In this document: in pieces, positions 24,525 to 34,700 of the stretch
How the letters are laid out: each line of letters starts with the position of its first letter
Numbering within the stretch: the first letter of the stretch is position 1
From: Hydractinia symbiolongicarpus
Taxonomy: Eukaryota; Cnidaria; Hydrozoa; Anthoathecata; Hydractiniidae
Assembly (NCBI RefSeq): GCF_029227915.1
Contig: NC_079885.1
Location: 5,890,001 to 5,954,000, forward strand
Direction of reading: 5' to 3'
Length of the DNA stretch: 64,000 nt
Notes under the pieces: generated by a model
Database searches by the model: none
What the model was told of the DNA's origin: nothing
What the model saw: the letters and a program-made list of their open reading frames with translations, nothing else
Translations under genes and position numbers: made by a program

Positions 24525-24596
24525 TCCCGCATGGTCTAGTGGTTAGGATTTCTGGTTTTCACCCAGGCGGCCCGGGTTCGATTCCCGGTGCGGGAG
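24525..24596 (+). tRNA. tRNA-Glu (anticodon UUC)
   Basis: This 72-nt cloverleaf has a perfect 7-bp acceptor stem (TCCCGCA with TGCGGGA), A-box bases TGGTCTAGTGG, anticodon loop TTTTCAC and B box GGTTCGATTCC. The anticodon is TTC. The anticodon stem has one G-U pair at its base. The sequence is very close to animal nuclear tRNA-Glu genes. No CCA is encoded and no intron is present. Unlike the SINE heads in this window, it has a complete acceptor stem. Confidence 0.95.
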
Positions 24597-24600
24597 CACA

Positions 24601-24608
24601 TTTTTTTT
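24601..24608 (+). terminator. Pol III terminator of tRNA-Glu
   Basis: A run of eight T residues starts 5 nt after the tRNA 3' end, as expected for RNA polymerase III termination. Confidence 0.85.
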
Positions 24609-25308
24609 CTGTTTAGTTTTTTAAAAAATATTTCTTTGCATTTCAGCCGAAAAGGTTGAAACAAGTTTTATTTTTACTAGGTCACGTATATTTCAATTAG
24701 TGAAAAGCAAAATGTATACCAGACCCCGCCTCCGTAGCCACGATCGTTAGGGAGGCAGATCGATCGATAATCATTTGTAAAATGACACCAAAATTAGCCC
24801 GACACATTCAGCACCGTCGTTAAACTGCATGACTATAAAATGGCGCAAATAATCTGAAGTGTCAATAATGATCTTGTCAAAAACATCACCTATTCGAAGT
24901 GTGATCTTTCGTAAAATAATATTTTACAAAAACACATCAACAAAAGAACGAAAATTAACGAAAACAAATTCGTGGCAAACAAACAAATAATAAGAAGGTT
25001 AAATATTTGATGCAATATATCTGAACATTTTTTTAAAATCACACACAAACTCTTCTGCATTTTTAGTAAAATGAATGAGTCATTCATGTTTTTGCTTTGG
25101 CGGAAAAAATCAAAGTCGAGAACGAAACCGATTGCCCGCTAAAAGTAGTATTATACAGAACATAATCGCAAGCAGGCGGTGTTTTTTATGGTTACGTTCT
25201 GTAAAATTGTACTCCCATGTGCTTTTGTTTTGATTACAGCGGTTTAAAAAAGCTTGACATAACGAAATAAATACGCCAGCACAAAGCAATTAGATTTAGT
25301 TTGCTAAA
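24609..25308. other. Intergenic: tRNA to F-box gene
   Basis: No gene was seen. The promoter and 5' UTR of the F-box gene should lie in the last few hundred bases; no specific element could be assigned. Confidence 0.35.
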
Positions 25309-26718
25309 ATGAATTCATCAGGCAACATGGTAAGTGACATCGCTGATTCCATTTGGCTTGAAATTTTTTCGTACCTCCCGAAAAGAGATTTGGTAACTGC
25401 ATCCTCAGTATGTAGCAGATGGCGACGTGTTGCTCTCGACAAATATCTTTGGCGAGACATATCCTCAGAAGAAATAGAGCTATCGAACCTGGTTAAGGAT
25501 AAAGTTGTCACACATCTGTTAAATTATGGGCAAAACATCGAATCGTTAACATTATTAAATTGCTCTAAAGTAAGCAACAAAGTTCTTTTAACTTTATCCC
25601 TTAATTCTACAAGGCTTCATACTTTAAATCTTGAGGGTTGCCTTAATATATCTGATCGTGGTGTTAAATCATTAGCTAACAGTTGCAAAACATTGAAATC
25701 TATAAACTTGTTGGATACTCGAGTAACAGAAACAGGCTTATCGTATCTAATTGCAGAAAACTTAAAACTAACAGAGTTAAAAGCAAGTACTTCAGCTGTT
25801 ACAGAATATACAATACAGGTGTTAACTGGACATTGTAAACACCTAGTGGATCTCCATGTTGAACCAAATATAGATCTCATTGAAACAGGAGTTATCAAAC
25901 AAAGCAAAGAAGTACTCACAAATGAAATGTTAGTTTATATTGCTGTAAACTGCCCATGTTTGGCCACGCTTATATTACATTATCCTGTTGTGCTCGTAAG
26001 TGATTGGGCTATGGCAATTCTTGGTCTTAGTTGTAAAATGTTAGAGTGCATAGAGTTTGGTTCATCAGATCAAGAGTCGAAAATTTCTGATGTTGGTGTT
26101 GTAAATTTATGTTTGCCATTAAAAAAATTGCGTCGTTTAGAGCTAAAAGATACAGAAGTAACAGATGCATCTTTGCATGCAATTGCTTCATCTTGCACTG
26201 ACATTGAACATCTGGATCTCCAAAACTGCCGTAAACTCTCAGATATAGGTATACTGAACTTAATAAAACATTGTCAGAATCTTGAAAGTTTGACCCTTGG
26301 AAGTGGATGGGAAGGGAATCTAACAAATATCAGTGCAATAGGCCTCTCGCAATCACAGTGTGTTAAAAATTTAGTTTCCTTAAAAATGTATACCTGGGAC
26401 ATAACCGATTTTGGTTTGTATGTGCTGTCCACCAGGCTGTCGCAACTTGTTCACTTGTCGATTGAAGGATGTACAAAAATTACATACAACGGATTAAGGG
26501 AATCGTTGGAAATGTTAAGCTCCCTAAAAACAATTGATTTATCATTCACCCAGTGTATCAAATGCGATGCTGAACTCTTGTCATTAGTGAAGTATTTTCG
26601 TGAGTTGTTGATGTTGGTTATGTACGAATGCAAAGGTGTATCAGCATATGGTTTAAATGACTTAAAATGTTATCTTCCATTTTGTGCAATAAAATCAGAG
26701 AAAATAATGCTGATGTAA
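25309..26718 (+). CDS. F-box / leucine-rich-repeat protein (FBXL type), intronless
   Basis: A single exon encodes 469 residues. An F-box lies at about residues 10-50 (IWLEIFSYLPKRDLVTASSV, then CSRWRRVALDKYLWRDI). Cysteine-containing LRRs of the FBXL/AMN1 type follow to near the C-terminus, with repeated motifs such as LHTLNLEGCLNISDRGVKSL and IEHLDLQNCRKLSDIGILNL. In this family the F-box binds SKP1 in an SCF ubiquitin ligase and the LRR solenoid binds the substrate. The exact FBXL orthologue cannot be named from sequence alone. The start is the first ATG after in-frame stops and the stop is TAA. It has no introns, whereas METTL17, EXOC2 and CCNDBP1 have 12-30 exons each, so it could be a retrocopy that stayed functional. 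Confidence 0.9.
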   Translation: MNSSGNMVSDIADSIWLEIFSYLPKRDLVTASSVCSRWRRVALDKYLWRDISSEEIELSNLVKDKVVTHLLNYGQNIESLTLLNCSKVSNKVLLTLSLNSTRLHTLNLEGCLNISDRGVKSLANSCKTLKSINLLDTRVTETGLSYLIAENLKLTELKASTSAVTEYTIQVLTGHCKHLVDLHVEPNIDLIETGVIKQSKEVLTNEMLVYIAVNCPCLATLILHYPVVLVSDWAMAILGLSCKMLECIEFGSSDQESKISDVGVVNLCLPLKKLRRLELKDTEVTDASLHAIASSCTDIEHLDLQNCRKLSDIGILNLIKHCQNLESLTLGSGWEGNLTNISAIGLSQSQCVKNLVSLKMYTWDITDFGLYVLSTRLSQLVHLSIEGCTKITYNGLRESLEMLSSLKTIDLSFTQCIKCDAELLSLVKYFRELLMLVMYECKGVSAYGLNDLKCYLPFCAIKSEKIMLM

Positions 26719-26793
26719 AATAATTATATGTTTATTCAAAATAATAGTTTTTCAATTTGCTAATTCCCTTATGTTCTTTTCAGAAAAATAATG

Positions 26794-26799
26794 AATAAA
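26794..26799 (+). promoter_or_regulatory. Poly(A) signal of the F-box gene
   Basis: AATAAA about 75 nt after the stop codon. Confidence 0.6.
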
Positions 26800-28560
26800 T
26801 TAGGTTTTGTTCTGTGTGAATTAGTTTTTCTTATTTATCTTTCTTTTACTGGTTGTATATAAATATATGATGTATATATATCTGTATATTTGTGTAAATA
26901 GTTTTAAAGAAACATAAGTTTTATTGTTACATTCATTGTCTTTTCTTTCACCAATCTAATAAACACACCTATAGCGTCTGCCATGTGCTCTTTTTTTTTC
27001 TTTTCATTCATTCGTAAACGAAAGTAAACACGATTTTGAACAAAACGACATTTGGTGCGCACCTTAGAGTTGTTACGTATGTATGATTCATATTTTCCAG
27101 AAATAGAAAGCTCTTTTGAGAACAATGTTTGTTTACAATCTTGAGAGTTCAATAAAATCAACCTTGTTCCCATTTTTGATTTCCCAGACCGTGTGCCTTT
27201 TCAGATATCAAAAAGCAAAATGTCCTGGAAACAAGGTTGGGATAAGATGTGCTAATGCGTGGGAAAATGAATCAAAATGAGATCTTGTAATTATTTTTTA
27301 TATTTTTGCTGGTTGTTGATGACCTTTGTGGTATTGATAACCTTTGTGTTTACTGTTCCCAGTCATTGCGGTAGCAAGTTTAATTACTCGGCTTTGTTAT
27401 GTTTTAAAAGCTTGGAGCAAATTTGTCTGCATTAAGCGCCGCGTTATGTTGACATGAAATATTTTCGGAAGCAAAAACGAAAGGACTGATGTCATAAAAA
27501 TGTTTATGTTCCAACCATACACAAAGTTTTGTTTTGTACCTTATATATTTATGACGTAATGTGTGTAGGTGTATACTGTTAAAAAAAAGGTAAACTTGAA
27601 AAAAATAGAGACCTATTCCTCAACCAAGTATAAAAAATTTGAAACAATTCACGTAAGTTACCTATATAAACGCTCGTAGAAATTTGTCATCATATCTCAT
27701 GACTGCCTCGAGCGATGTACAAGCTGCGGCAAACTTGAATAAGCTCGTACCCGTTTTCTTTTGTGCAAATGAGTCACTCGCAAAAAAAATCTTTTTATAG
27801 TTTTTCGTCTCATGACATGCTCACTTATTGGCGAACTTAGTTTCGTCGAAAACTTCAGAAAGAAGCCGCGATCAATTCTCTGCATAAACAACCATGATTT
27901 CTTTGAATGAAAAACAAAAATATTGGAGCAAAAAATAAATCTTGCTCTTGTAATCTATTCGTGTACCGTGTAAGTACTCATTTTGAGTATCCAATATAAT
28001 TCATAAATCAAATGAATGGAAAATAATTTTTTCTTTATCCTGAATAATATTTTAATATTGCGAGAATATTTTCAAAATATTTTTAACTATGATACACAAT
28101 AAGATTTGAGCAATATCGCACGAAAGTGTAACTTTACCTTAACAAAGTAACAAAATACCCTTAGAAACAAGTTTTCATTATACCTCACTAGCACTTTCGA
28201 AGTGGGATACATATTCGATATGGGAACTGGGAAAATGCGTTTTTCGTTTAAACACATTTAGCACAATTGCGCAAGAAATTATTCACAATTTAAAATTTCT
28301 AAAAATGGTAACCAATCAATGTTTTCAGAATGTCGAAGGTGTAAAGTAGCTAATTACTATAAATACTTTGAAAACAAATAGGCGTTTTTTTATCAAAAAC
28401 TTTTTTAAAGGAGAGGCTAATCAGCGCTTATTCCGGCAGGGGCGGTTATTCGGCAAGGGGCGCTCGTTCCGTCATTTACGGTAATTGTTCTTACCACACC
28501 GGGAGATCGAACTGAATTTAGATGTCCTCCAAAGAGAACTTATGTAACAAGAAATTATAA
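26800..28560. other. Gene-poor region
   Basis: No supported gene. Near 27160-27240 an inverted repeat (AACCTTGTTCCCA with TGGAAACAAGGTT) forms an 80-bp fold-back related to the hairpin at 4380. Near 28420-28480 there are GGGGCG-rich words unlike the surrounding AT-rich DNA, probably a repeat fragment. Confidence 0.4.
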
Positions 28561-28627
28561 GTAGTTTATAACTTGCAAAATATTTTGAGAAAAGGTAAAC
28601 CAAAAGGTAAACCATCTATTATCTGGT

Positions 28628-28910
28628 ATTAGTGATAATTTTAAGTGCGGTGGCTGTAACGCCATCTTTATTGGAAAAACGTCGAGACACTTAAAGATTT
28701 GGGTAAGCGAGCACATTGGTGTGACTCCTGTAACAGGTAAGCGAAATCATCACACCATTCGGCAATAAAAAATCATCTTAAGCATTATAATCACATACCA
28801 TTAAGAAAAAATTTAAAGGTTTTAGGGAAAACCTAAATATCCTACGAGATAGTCCCGAGTTGAATAGCATCACCTCAGCATCGTTTTATCTCTTCAAAAA
28901 GCATATCTAT
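28628..28910 (+). pseudogene. Penelope-like element relic: GIY-YIG endonuclease domain
   Basis: Translation from 28628 gives ISDNFKCGGCNAIFIGKTSR followed by HLKIWVSEHIGVTPVTGKR. This is the CxxC...IGKTxRHLxxR...EH pattern typical of the C-terminal GIY-YIG endonuclease of Penelope-like retroelements. The frame then shifts: from 28759 another frame reads SAIKNHLKHYNH, and a third reads LRDSPELNSITSASFYLF near 28843. These are the expected next segments of the same domain, so the copy is broken by at least two frameshifts. The reverse transcriptase part is not present nearby. Confidence 0.75.
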
Positions 28911-28929
28911 TTTGTCAGTTGATGTTTAC

Positions 28930-30284
28930 ATCCCCTTTGTTAACTGTAACTGCAAGAAACGATTTTATATATATATTAGCCATTTATAAATATTTAAAAA
29001 ATTTTATATAAAAGAAATAGCAGGTGAAAGACTTTGCAAAACCATGTGGATAGTCAAATGCTTCCAATATCACAAAACTTAAAAGAAAACCTGACTCAAA
29101 ATACTAACAAATGCCAAAACAATGTCTGCCGAATAAAGTGTAGAAAAATAAAATACATAGCTACTTATCAATTTTTCCACTTATCCCGGAATTAGACTAT
29201 TTGTAAAAGTTTTTGTGGGCAGCGTTAAGATGAGTTGATACAAAGCTTCGTTTTTAGGGCCGCCGTAGACTAACAGAAAAAGCCTAATTTTTACCCAAGA
29301 ATGAGTTTCTACTCCGACCCTAAAAGAGAGACAAAACCTGGGTTCTAAAGAGTGTCCCCTTTGAATACTTGGTTTGAAATTTATAAATAATGATAACATG
29401 CAACAAAGCAGAATCAGACTCAGTCAAATATTGACCTTAAATGAATTTAGTTCCAGTTTTGTTATTAACAAAAGTTTGTTTATGATGAGAAAACTGCAAT
29501 TGCAACCAAGTGACCGTGATCGATAGCAACCTGCAACCTGCAAGTGGTTTTATAACCTCGTCATCAAATGATCATTGTGTTTGTACCCATGATTCAAACC
29601 ATGTTTCACAGCAGGTGTCGCGCACACAAAACAATTTTTATAAGAAACTACTTTGTAAGAAACTGATTTTATAAGAAACTGACTAGCCTTTAACAAAATT
29701 AAGAAACTCATACTAGGTAAGAAAAAGTAAGAAACATTTTTACACACGCGTTCCATCAATCGTTCCAATAATAGGCGTAAAATTTAGAAAAAAGTTTATG
29801 GTGATTCACTTTATTTTGAAGTAGAATATTTGGTGGTGTGTTATTTGCACCAATCCGCCTCCTTCTTTCATTTATCAGAAAAAAGATGCGCATGTTAACT
29901 AGCGTTGGGCTTCGTGTCATATCAGTTTCCCTCCTTCCATCCTTCTTTTGTGAAAAAGTGAAAAAATCGACATTGAGGTTTTAGTTGTTCTTCATATTTC
30001 GCTTTTGAAATTAAACAAGAAGCCCTGGGGGCTCTAAGAATTTCCGCTCGCTACCAAAATATTTGATGAAAACCTGCTAATTCGTTGTGTTATTGTGCTA
30101 AACATTTGAGAAGGTTTGGTGCATGAACCTCTGAAGATAAAGCACACAAGTGAAATTATATCTTACAACAAACGCAAACAAAACGAAACGTGTCATAATA
30201 AACTCACATTTTAAAATAAATTGCTAACAAAAAATACAGCCTAACATTCATGGTAAGTCTTGCGATTGAAACGTTTATGGTCTT
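28930..30284. other. No recognisable gene
   Basis: AT-rich sequence with no supported reading frame. Short repeats of ataagaaactga near 29640-29680 are the only structure noticed. Confidence 0.35.
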
Positions 30285-30795
30285 AAACGGCATTTAGTTG
30301 ACAAAAAATCAAAATTTTGCTGTGACCATCATTTTCAGCATACTTTTTTTATTAACTGTGCCAATTTTTGTCGAAAATAAAACAGTTTTAATTTTTGGTT
30401 AAATTTTGGCCTAAAATGACATTTAGGTGACAAAAATCAAACTTTTGTACCATCATCATTTTCAGCATACTTTATTTGTTAACTGTGCAAGATTTAGCCG
30501 AAAATAAAATGGTTTTAATTTTTGGATCAATTTTGGCCTAAAATGGCATTTAGGTGACAAAAATCAAAATTTCGATGTCACCATTATGTTCACCATACTT
30601 TTTTTGTTAACTTTGCCAATTTTTGTTGAAAATGAAGTAGTTTTAATTTTTGGACCAATTTTGTCCTAAAATGACATTTAAGGTGACAAAAAATCAAAAT
30701 TATTATGTCACCATTATGTTCAGCATACTTTTTTTGTTAACTGTGCCAAATTTTGTTGAAAACAAATACTAATTTTGTCCTGAAACATCATTTAG
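30285..30795. repeat. Tandem repeat, about 128-bp unit, four copies
   Basis: The marker word catttag(g)tgaca recurs at 30291, 30420, 30547, 30675 and 30789, giving spacings of 129, 127, 128 and 114 bp. Other shared blocks are tcagcatactttttttgttaact and gttttaatttttgg. Copies are diverged by point changes. A short satellite-like array. Confidence 0.85.
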
Positions 30796-31781
30796 ATGAG
30801 TTCCCAGTAGTTGGGGAGCTTGGGTGCGAAGTTTACATCTGTGACGGAGGAACGTGTAATCCCAGGGTCGATTTTTTCTCAAAAAATGCTCCAAAAGAAA
30901 AAAACGACGGTTTTAAAGAATTTCCTACGCCTTCGGGCGCGGAAATTCAAAAATCTAAATTCTGCAAGGTATGCGAGCATAAATATTCTCTAACATGTAT
31001 ATGGTTTTTGCAGTAAACACGCAATTTTTTGTCTGCATAACTGTTTATTCCATTTTTTTTTTTGGTCCATACTTTTTTTTCAGTTACGCCAGGTACAGTC
31101 TGCTTCTCAGTATTGGTCAGTATTTAGCCGCTGAAAACATGCAGCTCTGCTAGTCTTCCGATTTCCTATTTTTTTTACCACAATGTTTGTGGTAGGAAGA
31201 ACAACTCTTAATGCAGGGAGAGTTCTCGGAATCTCAAAAGCGTATACTTGCAAAAAAAATAATTGAAGTTGGTTTCTCCGTACGTCACCAATACAATAGT
31301 TCGTGCCAGCGAACATAGAACATTAAAAACACCAGTTTCGCCAATTTTAATTTTTAATTTAAATTTGATTTTTAATATGTATAAAAATAATAAAAAATAA
31401 TAAGTGTATTACGTTAAGATCACGTGAGTCTGTCCGCACTTCAAACCATGATGGCGCATCATATATGGTAAAATATTAACTATCTAAAATCGTAGAAAAC
31501 TGCTACGGCCCATTTTTTAATTGTGTATTTCCCGAGTAGTTTAGTTTCAAATGGCTAAAATTTAATATGAAAAGATTGGAACGCAACTATTAATAATCTT
31601 TCTGATTTATATTTTTCTCTTTGTACTTTAACCAAACCACAAATTTTGCTTGAAATGTAAAAGTTTTAACTTAAAATCAGTAATTCTAGCTATTTTCGTA
31701 CAAAGTAGTATTCCCAGAATATAGTTTTGATCAACCACAATGCACTGCGTGTCAACTACTTGAGAACAGCTTCCCCCACTT
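30796..31781. other. No recognisable gene; 3' flank of EXOC2
   Basis: No gene recognised. The EXOC2 3' UTR (minus strand) should extend leftwards from 31781; no clear AATAAA was seen in the first 150 bases. Confidence 0.35.
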
Positions 31782-34700
31782 TTACACTTCATCGTCATCT
31801 AAAAACGGATTACTGGACTCCTCGGGTTCGTTATCGTCAAGGAACGGATTGCTACTACTCTCTTCTTCCAGAAAAGGATTTGTGCTTTCAGACTGTGGCT
31901 TATCCTCGTGTGTCTTGCCACTAAGCACCTGAGGAGGAGGCGGTGCTCTTCGTTTAGTTTTTTTGGCTTCAGTGGAGGGTTCAGTTAAAATGTGCTCTGA
32001 CTTTTTAGTATCAATCAATTCCTTAACCTTCGGTAATGTTTGGTCCTCTACATGAACTGGGGGAGATTTTTCTACTTCAACCTGGGCACCCCATGATTGT
32101 TTTTTCTTAGGCAGCTTTGATTTCGATTTACTACGATCTCGCTGTTGTTTCTCGTTCGATTGAGTTCTCCTTCGTATTCCAGCCGAATTACTTGACGATG
32201 TCCTGTTCTTTAGTGTTTCTTTTGAATCCACTGGAACGAGGTCGCTGGGTGAACCAAAACTAGCGAGTTGATATCGCATCGTCTCTTTAAATTGAGTTAA
32301 CAATGTTATCTTTTTTCTAAAGAATAAAATAAGAAAGAGGTATAAATAAAAGGTAGATGAAGGAAAAGATGAATGCGTAAATTAATGAATAGCCATGTAA
32401 TCTTACTTTTCATTTTTTTCTTCAAGTGCTGGAAGTCTTTGAATTATCGAGTCAATATTCGATCTAAATAAAGATAGAACTTGTTGCACAAGAATACTAA
32501 AATAGCTTTGGCTGCAATCTTGACAATTTATTTGGGAAAATCCCCTTTCTCCTGTTCTCAATGTTGCATAAATGGCTGCTGGTCCCCAGCTGCTTTTCTT
32601 CACTTTAAAAATATTCTGTAGGCTTTTAATAGCAACAAAATGGAATATGGGGGAAAGGGGACTTGTCTACTCTACTTGTAGGGGCATTTTCTCTTTTACA
32701 ACCAATTTTTTAAGTTTTCCCGATATACTTATTTGAGGGTTGTTTACCAAATTTTAGGGGAAAAACAGTTGCTAACAATGAGGCCTTTCTTAGTTAATCT
32801 ATTTTCGAAAATGTAATAATGAAACAACTACTTGAAAACGAAAAGAATGCATGTTTTAGAATCTAAGATTTTAGGAGAAATCAATATTTTGGGTCTCGAG
32901 TTTCCAATTTTCAGGTTACTTCGGAGATCTAAAGGACATAATGGAGACAGGCGCGGATCTAGGGTTACTCAGATAAGTCGCGCGACTAAGTGTAAATTTG
33001 ACGAAAAATGTTAGCCAAGCGAATGATGTCAACGATGTAAGTGTTGCAGACGGAGCGAGTTAAAAAATCAGATTCATTTATTTACGGCGAAAAGCCACGG
33101 TTCACAGCCCTCTCCATTTCGCCTATGGCGATGTTGATGTCAAAGTTGTGACATCGCTACCATATAGACTGAGAGGTTTGCAAACTATAGCTTACAGATT
33201 TTGACTGATTCATTTCAACTAATCAGTCACTCAGTCAGTCACAAATCAAATAACTATGGCCTGCAACCCTCCCCATTTCACCTAAGTAAGGTCAGTGATT
33301 TAAATAAAAACTCTTCAAATGGCTACTAGGAAACAAAGTTTGTTGAGTTTATTTTTACATCCAATCCATTAGGAGACTGTAGATACAGCTCATCATTGTT
33401 ATTGGTAGGTGTTAATGTTTTGAGAATCTTGACATCCATATAACTTTTCTCGCATCTTTCTTTTTATTCCAAGCATCCTTGTTTTCAATTTGCTTTTAAA
33501 AATTATGGTTGCTTACCCGACAATTAAAGCGTTAAAAGCTGTCAAATTTGATGGCTTTGAAAACATCAAGGTAGCATTAAGAATTTTAGCCACTTTCCGC
33601 CACATCCTGTGAATGTGAACGTTCCTTTTCTTCTTAACGTAGACTTTAAGACTACACCAGGAGCACCATGGTTTAGGATCGTTTAAATGGAATTGCGCTC
33701 ATGAACAACCATGAGGAAATCATACCTAACAAAGATGCTGTTAGATAGACATAACCTTATTTTTCCATGTAATTGGATATTGTTTTTGTTATAATTGTGT
33801 TTTATTGTGCTGTCCATGGCTGGTGTGATTATTTGATTCACCTAGTCATACTGATGAAGCCTGGTATTGGCAGAAACAGCAAGAGTTTATTAATATTGAA
33901 ATACATTCACAATTGTCTCACTTTATTGTACTTAATCCCTGATAATCTCTGTTGTTGTTGTTTTTGATTGATAAACAGGCTCAAATAAGAAAAATTAAGA
34001 AACATTTCAGGCTCAAATTATCGAAATTTTAAGAAACTCCAGACTCTACCTAATGCTTGGGTTTCCAATAAAAAAAACGTGTAAGACGGAGAGTTGTTTA
34101 TAAAAAATGTTCTTGGGATATTTTCTAATAGCTTTTTCGTCAATTTTAATGATAGCTATGCAAAGCTAGAATTAGCGAAAGCTTCAGGGGCTTCACCCCA
34201 GACCCCACTTGGGGGCTTACAGCGTTCCCCAAGACCCCCAGCTGGTAAAATTAAACCTTATTCCAATATTTTGACTTGAAAAACTCTGGATCCTCCCCTG
34301 GGAGATTTTGTGACCCTGTTAAAAAGTACACAGTTAATATTCACCATACGTCATTGGGCGTTATCGGGTCCATCTTTCACACTGGCGTAAATCATTCGCA
34401 GAAACAACTAAGACTCACCTGTCTTTTTCAGTGATGTACATCGTCACAGCTTCTTTAAATGCATTCAACTCCAAATGAGCTTGTAGAGCACCGTACGCCG
34501 AATATTTATCGATACACGCGAAGATACGTTGCAACTCGTCAACGACTAACTCGATTAACGTTACAAACACTCGTTTTGTAAACAAGGGCGAAACCGAGGA
34601 TATCTAAAAACGGTGAACGAGAAAATTTTTATGATAAAAAAAACTTAGCTTGTGCACTTCGTAAACGGTCTGACTAAAGGTGTGGAAACTAATCAGCTTC

